Of a stretch of DNA of 64,000 bases, positions 50,570 to 64,000 are shown piece by piece. The DNA is taken from contig JAUCBN010000018.1 in the NCBI GenBank assembly GCA_035048815.1, positions 15,953,001 through 16,017,000 on the forward strand. The letters are read 5' to 3'. The translations under genes and the position numbers were made by a program. The notes under the pieces are model-generated. The model had not been told where the DNA came from, ran no database searches, and saw nothing but the letters and a program-made list of their open reading frames with translations. Each line of letters opens with the position of its first letter. Within the stretch, counting starts at the first letter, position 1. The stretch comes from Abelmoschus esculentus (Eukaryota > Streptophyta > Magnoliopsida > Malvales > Malvaceae).

Positions 50570-53500
50570 GTGATTAATCTGTATAATTTTTTTAAAAAGC
50601 CTATAATTAACTATTTGAACTCATAAAATTTAATCTAATAACATTTGGTTGTCGTTTTAATGCGATTAATACGAGCATATCTAAATATGCTCTATAGAGA
50701 ATCCGTTCGAATTTTAACCGAGTAAAAAGCTTAAAATTTGAGGTTAATCTGTATAATTTTGTTCAAAAGCCCATAATTAAATATTTAAACTCATAAAATT
50801 TGATTTAATAACATTTGGTTGTCGTTTTGTTGGGATTAAAACGTGCATGTCTAAACGGGCTTTATAGACATTCCGTTCTAACTTTAACCGAGTAAAATTC
50901 TGAAAATTTCAGATTAATCTGTATAATTTTATTCAAAAGCTAATAATTAAATATTTGAAATCATAAAATTTGATTTTAATAAAATTTGGTTATCGTTTTG
51001 ATGCGATTAAAACGTGCATGTGTAAATGGGCTTTATAGAGATTCCGTTCCAATTTTAACCGAGTAAAAAGCTGAAAATTTGTGATTAATCTGTATAATTT
51101 TTTTAAAAAGCCTATAATTAACTATTTGAACTCATAAAATTTAATTTAATAACATTTGGTTGTCGTTTTGATGCGATTAATACGAGCATATCTAAATGTG
51201 CTCTATAGAGAATCCGTTCGAATTTTAACCGAGTAAAAATCTTAAAATTTTAGATTAATCTGTATAATTTTGTTCAAAAGCCTATAATTAAATATTTAAA
51301 CTCATAAAATTTGATTTAATAACATTTGGTTGTCGTTTTGTTGGGATTAAAACGTGCATGTCTAAACGGGCTTTATAGAGATTCCGTTCTAACTTTAACC
51401 GATTAAAATTCTAAAAATTTCAGATTAATCTGTATAATTTTATTCAAGAGCTAATAATTAAATATTTGAAATCATAAAATTTGATTTTAATAAAATTTGG
51501 TTATCGTTTTGATACAATTAAAACGTGCATGTCTAAATGGGCTTCATAGAGATTTCGTTCCACTTTTAACCGAGTAAAATGCTGAAAATATAAGATTAAT
51601 CTGTACAATTTTGTTAAAACACCTATAATTAACTATTTGAACTCATAAAATTTAATTTAATAACATTTGGTTGTCTTTTTGATGCGATTAATACGAGCAT
51701 GTCTAAATGTGCTCTATAGAGAATCCGTTCGAATTTTAACCGAGTAAAAACCTTAAAATTTGAGATTAATCCGTATAAGTTTGTCCAAAAGCCCATAATT
51801 AAATATTTAAACTCATAAAATTTGATTTAATAACATTTTGTTGTCGTTTTGTTGGATTAAAACGTGCATGTCTTAATGGGCTTTATAGAGACTCCTTTCG
51901 AATTTTAACCAAGTAAAATTCTAAAAATTTCAGATTAATCTGTATAATTTTGTTCAAAAGCCTATAATTAACTATTTGAACTCATAAAATTTAATTTAAT
52001 AACATTTGGTTATCGTTTTGATGCGATTAATACGAGCATGTCTAAATATGCTCTATAAAGAATCCGTTTGAATTTTAACCGTGTAAAAACCTTAAAATTT
52101 AAGATTAATCTGTATAATTTTGTTCAAAAGCCCATAATTAAATATTTAAACTCATAAAATTTGATTTAAGAACATTTTGTTATCGTTTTGTTGGTATTAA
52201 AACGTGCATGTCTAAATGGGCTTTAAAGAGATTTCGTTCTAAATTTAACTGAGTAAAATTCTGAAAATTTCATATTAATTTGTATAATTTTGTTCAAAAG
52301 CTAATAATTAACTATTTAAAATTATAAAATTTGATTTTAATTACATTTGGTTGTCGTTTTGATGCGATTAAAACGTGCATGTCTAAATGTGCTTTATAGA
52401 GATTCTGTTCGAATTTTAACCGAGTAAAAAGTTGAAAATTTTAGATTAATCTGTATAATTTTGTTCAAAGCGTATAATTCACTATTTGAACTCATAAAAT
52501 TTAATTCAATAACATTTGGTTGTCGTTTTGATGCGATTAATACGAGCATGTCTAAATGGGCTTTATAGAGATTCCGTTCCAATTTTAACCGAGTAAAAAA
52601 CTGAAAATTTGAGATTAATCTATACAATTTTGTTCAAAAGCCTATAATTAACTATTTGAACTCATAAAATTTTAGTTAATAAAATTTGGTGCGATTAAAA
52701 CGTGCATGTCTAAATGGGCTTTATAGAGATTCCGTTCTAATTTTAACCGAGTAAAATTCTGAAAATTTCAGATTAATCTGTATAATTTTGTTCAAAAGCT
52801 AATAATTAAATATTTGAAATCATAAAATTTCATTTTAATAAAATTTGGTTGTCGTTTTGGTGCGATTAAAACGTGCATGTCTAAATGGGCTTTATAGAGA
52901 TTTCGTTTCAATTTTAACCGAGTACAAAGCTGAAAATTTGAGATTAATCTGTATAATTTTTTTAAAAAGCCTATAATTAACTATTTGAACTCATAAAATT
53001 TAATTTAATAACATTTGGTTGTCGTTTTGATGCGATTAATACGAGCATGTCTAAATATGCTCTATAGATAATCCGTTTGAATTTTAACCGAGGAAAAACC
53101 TTAAAATTTTAGATTAATCTGTATAATTTTTTTCAAAATCCCATAATTAAATATTTAAACTCATAAAATTTGATTTAATAACATTTGGTTGTCGTTTTGT
53201 TGGGATTAAAATGTGCATGTCTAAACGGGCTTTATACAGATTCCCTTCTAACTTTAACCGAGTAAAATTTTGAAAATCGCAGATTAATCTGTATAATTTT
53301 GTTCAAAAGCTAATAATTAAATATTTGAAATCATAAAATTTGATTTTAATAAAATGTGGTTATCGTTTTGATGCGATTAAAACGTGCATGTCTAAATGGG
53401 CTTTATAGAGATTTCGTTCGACTTTTAACCGAGGAAAAAGCTGAAAATTTGAGATGAATCTGTATAATTTTGTTAGAACACCTATAATTAACTATTTGAA

Positions 53501-55628
53501 CTCATAAAATTTAATTTAATAACATTTGGTTATCGTTTTGACGTGGTTAATACGAGCATGTCTAAATATGCTCTATAGAGAATCCGTTCGAATTTTAACC
53601 GATTAAAAATCTTAAAATTTTAGATTAATCTGTATAATTTTGTTCAAAAACCCATAATTAAATATTTAAACTCATAAAATTTTATTTAATAACATTTGGT
53701 TGTCGTTTTGTTGGGACTAAAACGTGCATTTCTTAACGGTCTTTATAGAGAATCCGTTCTAACTTTAACCGAGTAAAATTCTATAAATTTCAGATTAATC
53801 TGTATAGTTTTGTTCAAAATATAATAATTAAATATTTAAAATTATAAAATTTGATTTTTAATAAAATCTGGTTATCGTTTTGATGCAATTAAAACGTGCA
53901 TGTCTAAATGGGATTTATAGAGATTCCGTTCGAATTTTAACCGAGTAAAAAGCTGAAAATTTGAGATTAATCTGTATAATTTTGTTCAAAAGCCTATAAT
54001 TAACTATTTGAACTCATAAAATTTATTTTAATAACATTTGGTTGTCATTTTGATGCGATTAATACGAGCATGTCTAAATATACTCTATAGAGAAACCGTT
54101 CGAATTTCAACCGAGTAAAAACCTTAAAATTTGAGATTAATCTGTATAATTTTGTTTAAAAACCCATAATTAAATATTTAAACACATAAAATTTGATTTA
54201 AAAACATTTGGTTGTCGTTTTGTTGGGATTAAAACGTGCATGTCTAAACGGGCTTTATAGAGATTCCATTCTAATATTAACCGAGTAAAATTCTGAAAAT
54301 TTCAGATTAATCTGTATAATTTTGTTCAAAAGCTAATAATTAAATATTTGAAATCATAAAATTTTATTTTAATAAAATTTGGTTGTCGTTTTGATGCGAT
54401 TAAAACGTGTATGTCTAAATGGGCTTTATAGATATTGCGTTTGAAATTTAACCGAGTAAAAAGCTGAAAATTTGAGATTAATCTCTATAATTTTGTTCAA
54501 AAGCCTATAATTAACTATTTAAACTCATAAAATTTAATTTAATAACATTTGGTTGTCGTTTTGATGCGATTAATACGAGCATGTCTAAATGTGCTCTGTA
54601 GAGAATCCGTTCGAATTTTAACCAAGTAAAAACCTTAAAATTTGAGATTAATCTGTATAATTTTGTTCAAAAGCCCATAATTAAATATTTAAACTCATAA
54701 AATTTGATTTAGTAACATTTGATTGTCGTTTTATTGGGATTAAAACGTGCATGTCTAAACGGGCTTTATAGAGATTCTGTTCTAACTTTAACCGAGTAAA
54801 ATTCTATAAATTTTAGATTAATCTGTATAGTTTTGTTCAAAAGCTAATAATTAAATATTTGAAATCATAAAATTTGATTTTAATAAAATTTGGTTATCGT
54901 TTTGATGCGATTAAAACGTGCATGTGTAAATGGGCTTTATAGAGATTCTGTTCCAATTTTAACCGAGTAAAAAGCTGAAAATTTGTGATTAATCTGTATA
55001 ATTTTTTTAAAAAGCCTATAATTAACTATTTGAACTCATAAAATTTAATCTAATAACATTTGGTTGTCGTTTTAATGCGATTAATACGAGCATATCTAAA
55101 TATGCTCTATAGAGAATCCGTTCGAATTTTAACCGAGTAAAAAGCTTAAAATTTGAGGTTAATCTGTATAATTTTGTTCAAAAGCCCATAATTAAATATT
55201 TAAACTCATAAAATTTGATTTAATAACATTTGGTTGTCGTTTTGTTGGGATTAAAACGTGCATGTCTAAACGGGCTTTATAGAGATTCCGTTCTAACTTT
55301 AACCGAGTAAAATTCTGAAAATTTCAGATTAATCTGTATAATTTTATTCAAAAGCTAATAATTAAATATTTGAAATCATAAAATTTGATTTTAATAAAAT
55401 TTGGTTATCGTTTTGATGCGATTAAAACGTGCATGTGTAAATGGGCTTTATAGAGATTCCGTTCCAATTTTAACCGAGTAAAAAGCTGAAAATTTGTGAT
55501 TAATCTGTATAATTTTTTTAAAAAGCCTATAATTAACTATTTGAACTCATAAAATTTAATTTAATAACATTTGGTTGTCGTTTTGATGCGATTAATACGA
55601 GCATATCTAAATGTGCTCTATAGAGAAT
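50570..55628 (+). repeat. near-identical block of about 640 bp, two copies plus a partial third
   Basis: 50570-51213 and 54985-55628 agree almost base for base, sharing rare variants: gtataatttttttaaaaagcc, aatttaatctaataac, gttttaatgcgattaatac, catatctaaatatgctc, aaaagcttaaaatttgaggtt and gcatgtgtaaatggg. A third, partial copy is at 61185-61605. The first offset is 4415 bp (26 monomers). Copies this alike point to recent block amplification. Confidence 0.8.
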
Positions 55629-58600
55629 CTGTATAATTTTGTTCAAAAACCCATAATTAAAACGTGCATGTCTAAACGGGCTTTATAGAGATTCTGTTCT
55701 AACTTTAACCGAGTAAAATTCTATAAATTTCAGATTAATCTGTATAATTTTATTCAAAAGCTAATAATTAAATATTTGAAATCATAAAATTTGATTTTAA
55801 TAAAATTTGGTTATCGTTTTGATGCGATTAAAACGTGTATGTCTAAATGGGCTTTATAGAGATTCTGTTTGAAATTTAACCGAGTAAAAAGCTGAAAATT
55901 TGAGATTAATCTGTATAATTTTGTTCAAAAGGCTATATTCAACTATTTGAACTCATAAAATTTAATTTAATAACATTTGGTTGTCGTTTTGATGCGATTA
56001 ATACGAGCATGTCTAAATGTGCTCTATAGAGAATCCGTTAGAATTTTAACCGAGTAAAAAGATTAAAATTTGATATTAATCTATATAATTTTGTTCAAAA
56101 CCCCATAATTAAATATTTGAACTCATAAAATTTGATTTAATAACATTTGGTTGTCGTTTTGTTGGGATTAAAACGTGCATTTCTAAACGGGCTTTATAGT
56201 GATTCCGTTCTAACTTTAACCGAGTAAAATTATGAAAATTTCAGATTAATCTGTATAATTTTGTTCAAAAGCTAATAATTAAATATTTGAAATCATAAAA
56301 TTTGATTTTTAATAAAATTTGGTTTTCGTTTTGATGCGATTAAAACGTGCATGTCTAAATGGGCTTTATAGAGATTCCGTTTGAATTTTAACCGAGTAAA
56401 AAACTTAAAATTTGAGATTAATCTGTATAATTTTATTCAAAAGCCCATAATTAAATATTTAAACACATAAAATTTGATTTAATAACATTTGGTTGTCGTT
56501 TTGTTGGGATTAAAACGTGCATGTCTAAACGAGCTTTATAGAGATTCTGTTCTAACTTTAACCGAGTAAAATTCTGAAAATTTCAGATTAATCTGTATAA
56601 TTTTGTTCAAAAGCTAATAATTAAATATTTGAAATCATAAAATTTGATTTTAATAAAATTAGGTTGTCGTTTTAATTATATTAAAACGTGTATGTCTAAA
56701 TAGGCTTTATAGAGATTCCGTTCGAATTTTAACCGAGTAAAAAGCTGTAAATTTGAGATTAATCTGTATAATTTTGTTCAAAAGCCTATAATTGACTATT
56801 TGAACTCATAAAATTTAATTTAATAACATTTGGTTTTCGGTTTGATGCGTTTAATACGAGCATGTCTAAATGTGCTCTATATAGAATCCGTTCGAATTTA
56901 ACCGAGTAAAAACCTTAAAATTTGAGATTAATCTGTATAATTTTGTTCAAAAGACCATAACTAAATATTTAAAGTCATGAAATTTGATTTAATAATATTT
57001 GGTTGTCGCTTTGATGGGATTAAAACGTGCATGTCTAAACGGGTTTTATAGAGATTCCGTTCTATCTTTAACCGAGTAAAATTCTGAAAATATCAGATTA
57101 ATCTGTAGAATTTTGTTCAAAATCTAATAATTAAATATTTGAAATCATAAAATTTTATTTTTAATAAATTTGGTTGTTCTTTTGATGCGATTAAAACGTG
57201 CTTATCTAAATGGGCTTTATAGAGATTACGTTCGAATTTTAACCGAGTAAAAAGCTGAAAATTTGAGATTAATCTGTATAATTTTGTTCAAAAGCCTATA
57301 ATCAACTATTTGAACTCATAAAATTTAATTTAATAACATTTGGTTGTCGTTTTGATGCGATTAATACGAGCATGTCTAAATATGCTCGATAGAGAATCCG
57401 TTCGAATTTTAACCGAGTAAAAACCTTAAAAATTGAGATTAATCTGTATTAATTTGTTCAAAAGCCCATAATTAAATATTTAAACTCATAAAATTTAATT
57501 TAATAACATTTGGTTGTCGTTTTATTGGGATTAAAATGTGCATGTCTAAACAAGCTTTATAGAGATTCTGTTCTAATTTTAACCGAGTAAAATTCTGAAA
57601 ATTTCAGATTAATCTGTATAATTTTGTTCAAAAGCTAATAATTAAATATTTGATATCATAAAATTTGATTTTAATAAAATTTGGTTGTCGTTTTGATGCG
57701 ATTAAAACGTGCATGTCTAAATGGGCTTTATAGAGATTCCGTTTGAATTTTAACCGAGTAAAAATCTAAAAATTTGTGATTAATCTGTATAATTTTGTTC
57801 AAAAGCTAATAATTAAATATTTGAAATCATAAAATTTTATTTTAATAAAATTTGGTTGTCGTTTTGATGCGATTAAAGCGTGTATGTCTAAATGGGATTT
57901 ATAGAGGTTCTGTTCGAATTTTAACCAAGTAAAAAGCTGAAAATTTGAGATTAATCTGTATAATTTTGTTCAAAAGCCTATAATCAACTATTTGAACTCA
58001 TAAAATTTAATTTAATAACATTTGGTTGTCGTTTTGATACGATTAATACGAGCATGTCTAAATATGCTCTATATAGAATTCGTTCGAATTTTAACCGAGT
58101 AAAAACCTTAAAATTTGAGATTAATCTGTATAATTTTGTTCAAAAGACTATAATTAAATATTTAAACTCATAAAATTTGATTTAATAACATTTGGTTGTC
58201 GTTTTGTTGGGACTAAAACGTGAATGTCTAAACGGGCCTTATAGAGATTCCGTTCTAATTTTAACCGAGTAAAATTCTGAAAATTTCAGATTAATCTTTA
58301 TAATTTTGTTAAAAATCTAATAATTAAATATTTGAAATCATAAAATTTTATTTTAATAAAATTTGGTTATTATTTTGATGCGATTAAAACGTGTATGTCT
58401 AAATTGGCTTTATAGAGATTCTGTTTGAATTTTAATCGAGTAAAAACCTTAAAATTTGAGATTAATCTGTATTAATTTGTTCAAAAGCGTATAATTAAAT
58501 ATTAAAACTCATATAATTTGATTTAATAACATTTGAATGTTGATTTGTTGGGATTAAAACGTGCATGTCTAAACGGGTTTTATAGAGATTTCGTTTTAAC

Positions 58601-61600
58601 TTTAACCGAGTAAAATTCTGAAAATTTCTGATTAATCTGTATAATTTTGTTCAAAATCTAATAATTAAATATTTGAAATCATAAAATTTGATTTTTAATA
58701 AAATTTGGTTGTCGTTTTGATGCGATTAAAGCGTGCATGTCTAAATGGGTTTTATAGAGATTCCGTTCGAATTTTAACCGAGTAAAAAGCTGAAAATTTG
58801 AGATTAATCTATATAATTTTGTTCAAAATCCTATAATTAACTATTTGAAATCATAAAATTTATTTAATAACATTTGGTTGTTGTTTTAATGCGATTAATA
58901 CGAGCATTTTTAAATGTGCTCTATAGAGAATCCGTTCGAATTTTAATCGAGTAAAAACCTTAAAATTTGAGATTAATCTATATAATTTTGTTCAAAAGGC
59001 TATAATTAAATATTTAAAAACATAAAATTTGATTTAATAACATTTGGTTGTCGTTTTGTTGGGATTAAAACCTGCATGTGTAAACGGGCCTTATAGAGAT
59101 TCCGTTCTAATTTCAACCGAGTTAAATTCTGAAAATTTCAGATTAATCTTTAGAATTTTGTTCAAAAGCTAATAATTAAATATTTGAAATCATCAATTTT
59201 GATTTTAATAAAATATGGTTGTTGTTTTGATGCGATTAAAACGTGCATGTCTAAATATGCTCTATAGAGAATTCGTTCGAATTTCAACCGAGTAAAAACC
59301 TTAAAATTTGAGATTAATCTGTATAATTTTGTTCAAAAGACCATAAATAAATATTTAAACAAATAAAATTTGATTTAATAATATTTGGTAATCGTTTTGT
59401 TGGGATTAAAACGTGCATGTCCAAACGGGCTTTATAGAGAATCCGTTCTAACTTTAACCGAGTAAAATTATGAAAATTTCATATTAATCTGTATAATTTT
59501 GTTCAAAAGATAATAATTAAATATTTAAAATCAAAAAATTTTATTTTTAATAAAATCTGGTTGTCGCTTTGATGCAATTAAAACGTTCATGTCTAAATGG
59601 GCTTTATAGAGATTCCGTTCGAATTTTAACCGAGTAAAAAGCTGAAAATTCGAGATTAATCTTTATAATTTTGTCAAAATCCTATAATCAACTATTTGAA
59701 CTCCTAAAATTTAATTTAATAACATTTGGTTGTCGTTTTGATACGATTAATATGAGCATGTCTAAATGTGATCTATAGAGAATCCGTTCGAATTTCAAAC
59801 GAGTAAAAATCTAAAATTTGAGTTTAATCTGTATAATTTTGTTCAAAAGCCCATAATTAAATATTTAAACAAATAAAATTTGATTTAATAATATTTGGTT
59901 GTCGTTTTGTTTGGATTAAAACGTGCATGTCTAAACGGGCTTTATAGAGATTCTGTTCTAATTTTAACCGAGTAAAATTCTGAAAATTTCAGATTAATCA
60001 GTATAATTTTGTTCAAAAGCTAATAATTAAATATTTAAAATCATAAAATTTGATTTTAATAAAATTAGGTTGTCGTTTTGATGCGATTAAAACGTGTACG
60101 TCTAAATGAGCTTTATAGAGATTCTGCTCGAATATTAACCGAGTAAAAAGCTTAAATTTTGAGATTAATCTGTATAATTTTGTTCAAAAGCCTATAATTA
60201 ACTATTTGAACTCATAAAATTTAATTTAATAACGTTAGGTTGTCGTTTTGATGCGATTAATACTAGCATGTTTAAATATGCTCTATAGAAAATCCGTTCG
60301 AATTTTAACCGAGTAAAAACCTTAAAATTTGAGATTAATCTGTATAATTTTGTTTAAAAGCCCATAATTAAACATTTAAACACATAAAATTTGATTTAAT
60401 AACATTTGGTTGTCGTTTTGTTGGGATTAAAACGTGCATGTTTAAACGGGCTTTATAGAGATTCTGATATAATTTTAACCGAATAAAATTCTAAAAATTT
60501 TAGATTAATCTGTATAATTTTGTTCAAAAGCTAATAATTAAATATTTGAAATCATACAATTTGATTTTTAATAAAATTTGGTTGTCGCTTTGATGCGATT
60601 AAAATGTGCATGTCTGAATGGGCTTTATAGAGATTCCGTTCGAATTTTAACCGAGTAAAAAGCTAAAAATTTGAGATTAATATGTATAAATTTGTTCAAA
60701 AGCCTATAATTAACTATTTGAACTCATAAAATTTATTTTAATAACATTTGGTTGTCATTTTGATGCGATTAATACGAGCAAGTCTAAATATGCTCTATAG
60801 AGAATCCGTTCTAATTTTAACCGAGTAAAAAACTTAAAATTTGAGATTAATCTGTTTAATTTTATTCAAAAGCCCACAATTAAATATTTAAACACATAAA
60901 ATTTGATTTAATAAAATTTGGTTGTCGTTTTGTTGGGATTAAAATGTGCATGTCTAAACAGGCTTTATAGAGATTTCGTTCTAACTTTAACAGAGTAAAA
61001 TTCTGAAAATTTCAGATTAATCTGTATAATTTTGTTCAAAAGCGAATGATTAAATATTTGAAATCATAAAATTTGATTTTTAATAAAATCTGGTTTTCGT
61101 TTTGATGCAATTAAAACGTGCATGTCTAAATGGGATTTATAGAGATTCCGTTCGAATTTTAACCGAGTAAAAAGCTGAAAATTTGTGATTAATCTGTATA
61201 ATTTTTTTAAAAAGCCTATAATTAACTATTTGAACTCATAAAATTTAATCTAATAACATTTGGTTGTCGTTTTAATGCGATTAATACGAGCATATCTAAA
61301 TATGCTCTATAGAGAATCCGTTCGAATTTTAACCGAGTAAAAAGCTTAAAATTTGAGGTTAATCTGTATAATTTTGTTCAAAAGCCCATAATTAAATATT
61401 TAAACTCATAAAATTTGATTTAATAACATTTGGTTGTCGTTTTGTTGGGATTAAAACGTGCATGTCTAAACGGGCTTTATAGAGATTCCGTTCTAACTTT
61501 AACCGAGTAAAATTCTGAAAATTTCAGATTAATCTGTATAATTTTATTCAAAAGCTAATAATTAAATATTTGAAATCATAAAATTTGATTTTAATAAAAT

Positions 61601-64000
61601 TAGGTTTTCGTTTTGATGCGATTAAAATGTGTACGTCTAAATGGGCTTTATAGAGATTCTGTTCGAATATTAACCGAGTAAAAAGCTTAAAATTTGAGAT
61701 TAATCTGTATAATTTTGTTCAAAAGCTTATAATTTAACTATTTGAACTCATAAAATTTAATTTAATAACGTTAGGTTGTCGTTTTGATGCGATTAATACT
61801 AGCATGTCTAAATGTGCTCTATAGAAAATCCGTTCGAATTTGAACCGAGTAAAAATCTTAAAATTTGAGATTAATCTGTATAATTTTGTTTAAAAGCCCA
61901 TAATTAAACCTTTAAACACATAAAATTTGATTTAATAACATTTGGTTGTCGTTTTGTTGGGATTAAAACCTGAATGTCTAAACGGGCTTTATAGAGATTC
62001 TGTTCTCATTTTAACCGAGTAAAATTCTAAAAATTTTAGATTAATCTGTATAATTTTGTTCAAAAGATAATAATTAAATATTTGAAATCATACAATTTGA
62101 TTTTTAATAAAATTTGGTTGTCGTTTTGATGCGATTAAAATGTGCATGTCTGAATAGGCTTTATAGACATTCCATTCGAATTTTAACCGAGTAAAAAGCT
62201 GAAAATTTGAGATTAATATGTATAAATTTGTTCAAAAGCCTATAATTAACTATTTGAACTCATAAAATTTATTTTAATAACATTTGGTTGTCATTTTGAT
62301 GCGATTAATACGAGCATGTCTAAATATACTCTCTAGAGAAACCGTTCTAATTTTAACCGAGTAAAAAACTTAAAATTTGAAATTAATCTGTATAATTTTG
62401 TTCAAAAGCCCATAATTAAAAATTTAAACACATAAAATTTGATTTAATAAAATTTGGTTGTCGTTTTTTTGGGATTAAAACGTGCATGTCTAAACAGGCT
62501 TTATAGAGATTTCGTTCTAACTTTAACCGAGTAAAATTCTGAAAATTTCAGATTAATCTGTATAATTTTGTTCAAAAGCGAATAATTAAATATTTGAAAT
62601 CATAAAATTTGATTTTTAATAAAATTTGGTTGTCGTTTTGATACAATTAAAACGTGCATGTCTAAATGGGCTTTATAGAGATTCCGTTCGAATTTTAACC
62701 GAGTAAAAAGCTGAAAATTTGAGATTAATCTGTATAATTTTGTTCAAAAGCCTATAATCAACTATTTGAACTCATAAAATTTAATTTAATAACATTTGGT
62801 TTTCGTTTTGATGCGATTAATATGAGCATGTCTAAATGTGCTCTATAGAGAATCCGTTCGAATTTCAACCGAGTAAAAACCTTAAAATTTGAGTTTAATC
62901 TGTATAATTTTGTTCAAAAGACCATAATTAAATATTTAAACAAATAAAATTTGATTTAATAATATTTGGTTGTCGTTTTGTTGGGATTAAACGTGCATGT
63001 CTAAACGGGCTTTATAGAGATTCTATTCTAATTTTAACCGAGTAAAATTCTGAAAATTTCAGATTAATCTGTATAATTTTGTTCAAAAGCTAATAATTAA
63101 ATATTTGAAATCATAAAATTTGATTTTAATAAAATTAGGTTGTCGTTTTGATGCGATTAAAACGTGTACGTCTAAATGGGCTTTATAGAGATTCTGTTCG
63201 AATATTAACCGAGTGAAAAGCTTAAAATTTGAGATTAATCTGTATAATTTTGTTCAAAAGCTTATAATTTAACTATTTGAACTCATAAAATTTAATTTAA
63301 TAACGTTAGGTTGTCCTTTTGATGCGATTAATACTAGCATGTCTAAATGTGCTCTATAGAAAATCAGTTCGAATTTGAACCGAGTAAAAACCTTAAAATT
63401 TGAGATTAATCTGTATAATTTTGTTTAAAAGCCCATAATTAAAGATTTAAACACATAAAATTTGATTTAATAACATTTGGTTATCGTTTTGTTGGGATTA
63501 AAACGTGCATGTCTAAACGGGCTTTATAGAGATTCTGTTCTAATTTTAACCGAGTAAAATTCTAAAAACTTCAGATTAATCTGTATAATTTTGTTCAAAA
63601 ACTAATAATTAAATATTTGAAATAATAAAATTTGATTTTAATAAAATTTGGTTGTCGTTTTGATGCGATTAAAACATGCATGTCTAAATAGGCTTTATAG
63701 AGATTTCGTTTGAATTTTAACCGAGTAAAAAGCTGAAAATTTGAGATTAATCTGTATAATTTTGTTCAAAAGCCTATAATTAACTTTTTGAACTCATAAA
63801 ATTTAATTTAATAATATTTGGTTATCGTTTTGATGCGATTAATACGAGCATGTCTAAATGGGCTCTATAGAGAATTCGTTCGAATTTTAACGGAGTAAAA
63901 ACCTTAAAATTTGAGATTAATCTGTATAATTTTGTTCAAAAGCCCATAATTAAATATTTAAACTCAAAAAATTTGATTTAATAACATTTGTTTGTCGTTT

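Larger units (their letters stand above)
49782..64000 (+). repeat. 170-bp satellite array, segment 4 (runs off the window)
   Basis: About 84 monomers in A-B-C trimer order; type A markers at 54225 and 54736 are 511 bp apart. Type A here usually reads 'ctaaacgggc' instead of 'ctaaatgggc', and 'gttctaactttaacc' is common, so this segment has its own variant set. A block at 50570-51213 is repeated almost exactly at 54985-55628 and in part at 61185-61605. A sharp deletion junction lies at 55628. The array continues past the end of the window. Confidence 0.97.

Noticed and set aside
1..64000. A novel multi-gene defence or metabolic system
   Set aside because: Apart from the dead gag-pol there is no coding capacity. 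The window is satellite DNA and LTR elements.

Overview
This window is non-coding, repeat-dominated nuclear DNA from a plant. It carries Ty3/gypsy LTR retrotransposons of the plant Tekay/Del (chromovirus) type with an initiator-Met tRNA primer-binding site, solo LTRs with 5-bp target duplications, and a long array of an AT-rich satellite with a monomer of about 170 bp. That monomer length, the higher-order repeats and the nested chromovirus insertions are typical of a centromeric or pericentromeric array in a flowering plant. The species cannot be named from the sequence, and centromere function is inference.

Layout. 1-1363 is the only satellite-free flank. It holds a short 100-bp tandem repeat and a possible fragment of a spliced gene on the minus strand. 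1364-1802 is the first patch of the 170-bp satellite. 1803-5633 is an unrelated 33-bp minisatellite organised as a three-unit (99-bp) higher-order repeat. It has one small internal inversion and is split at 4648-5400 by an old retroelement remnant. From 5634 to the end of the window the 170-bp satellite runs in a single orientation (about 265 monomers, all on the + strand as written), broken only by three insertions. These are a 2481-bp solo LTR (22942-25422), a shortened second copy of the same LTR insertion (29250-31257), and a structurally near-complete but dead Ty3/gypsy element on the minus strand (40937-49781).

Satellite organisation. The basic higher-order unit is a trimer of about 511 bp made of three diverged monomer types (A, B, C). 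On top of it lie local block amplifications: 14 monomers (2384 bp), 12 monomers (2041 bp) and 6 monomers (about 1020 bp). A tandem duplication of about 6.3 kb carried a solo LTR along with it. The two solo LTRs share target site, flanks and a pre-existing deletion in the flank, so there was one insertion followed by a duplication.

The gypsy element has both LTRs, a TSD, a PBS, a polypurine tract and one continuous gag-pol frame. Seven in-frame stop codons and a deletion in the integrase core make it non-functional. Its LTRs and the solo LTRs share a conserved block of about 50 bp followed by clusters of the palindrome TGACGTCA, so they are related families in the same orientation.

No intact host gene, RNA gene, CRISPR array or prokaryote-like system is present. 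The most notable content is the nested repeat architecture.
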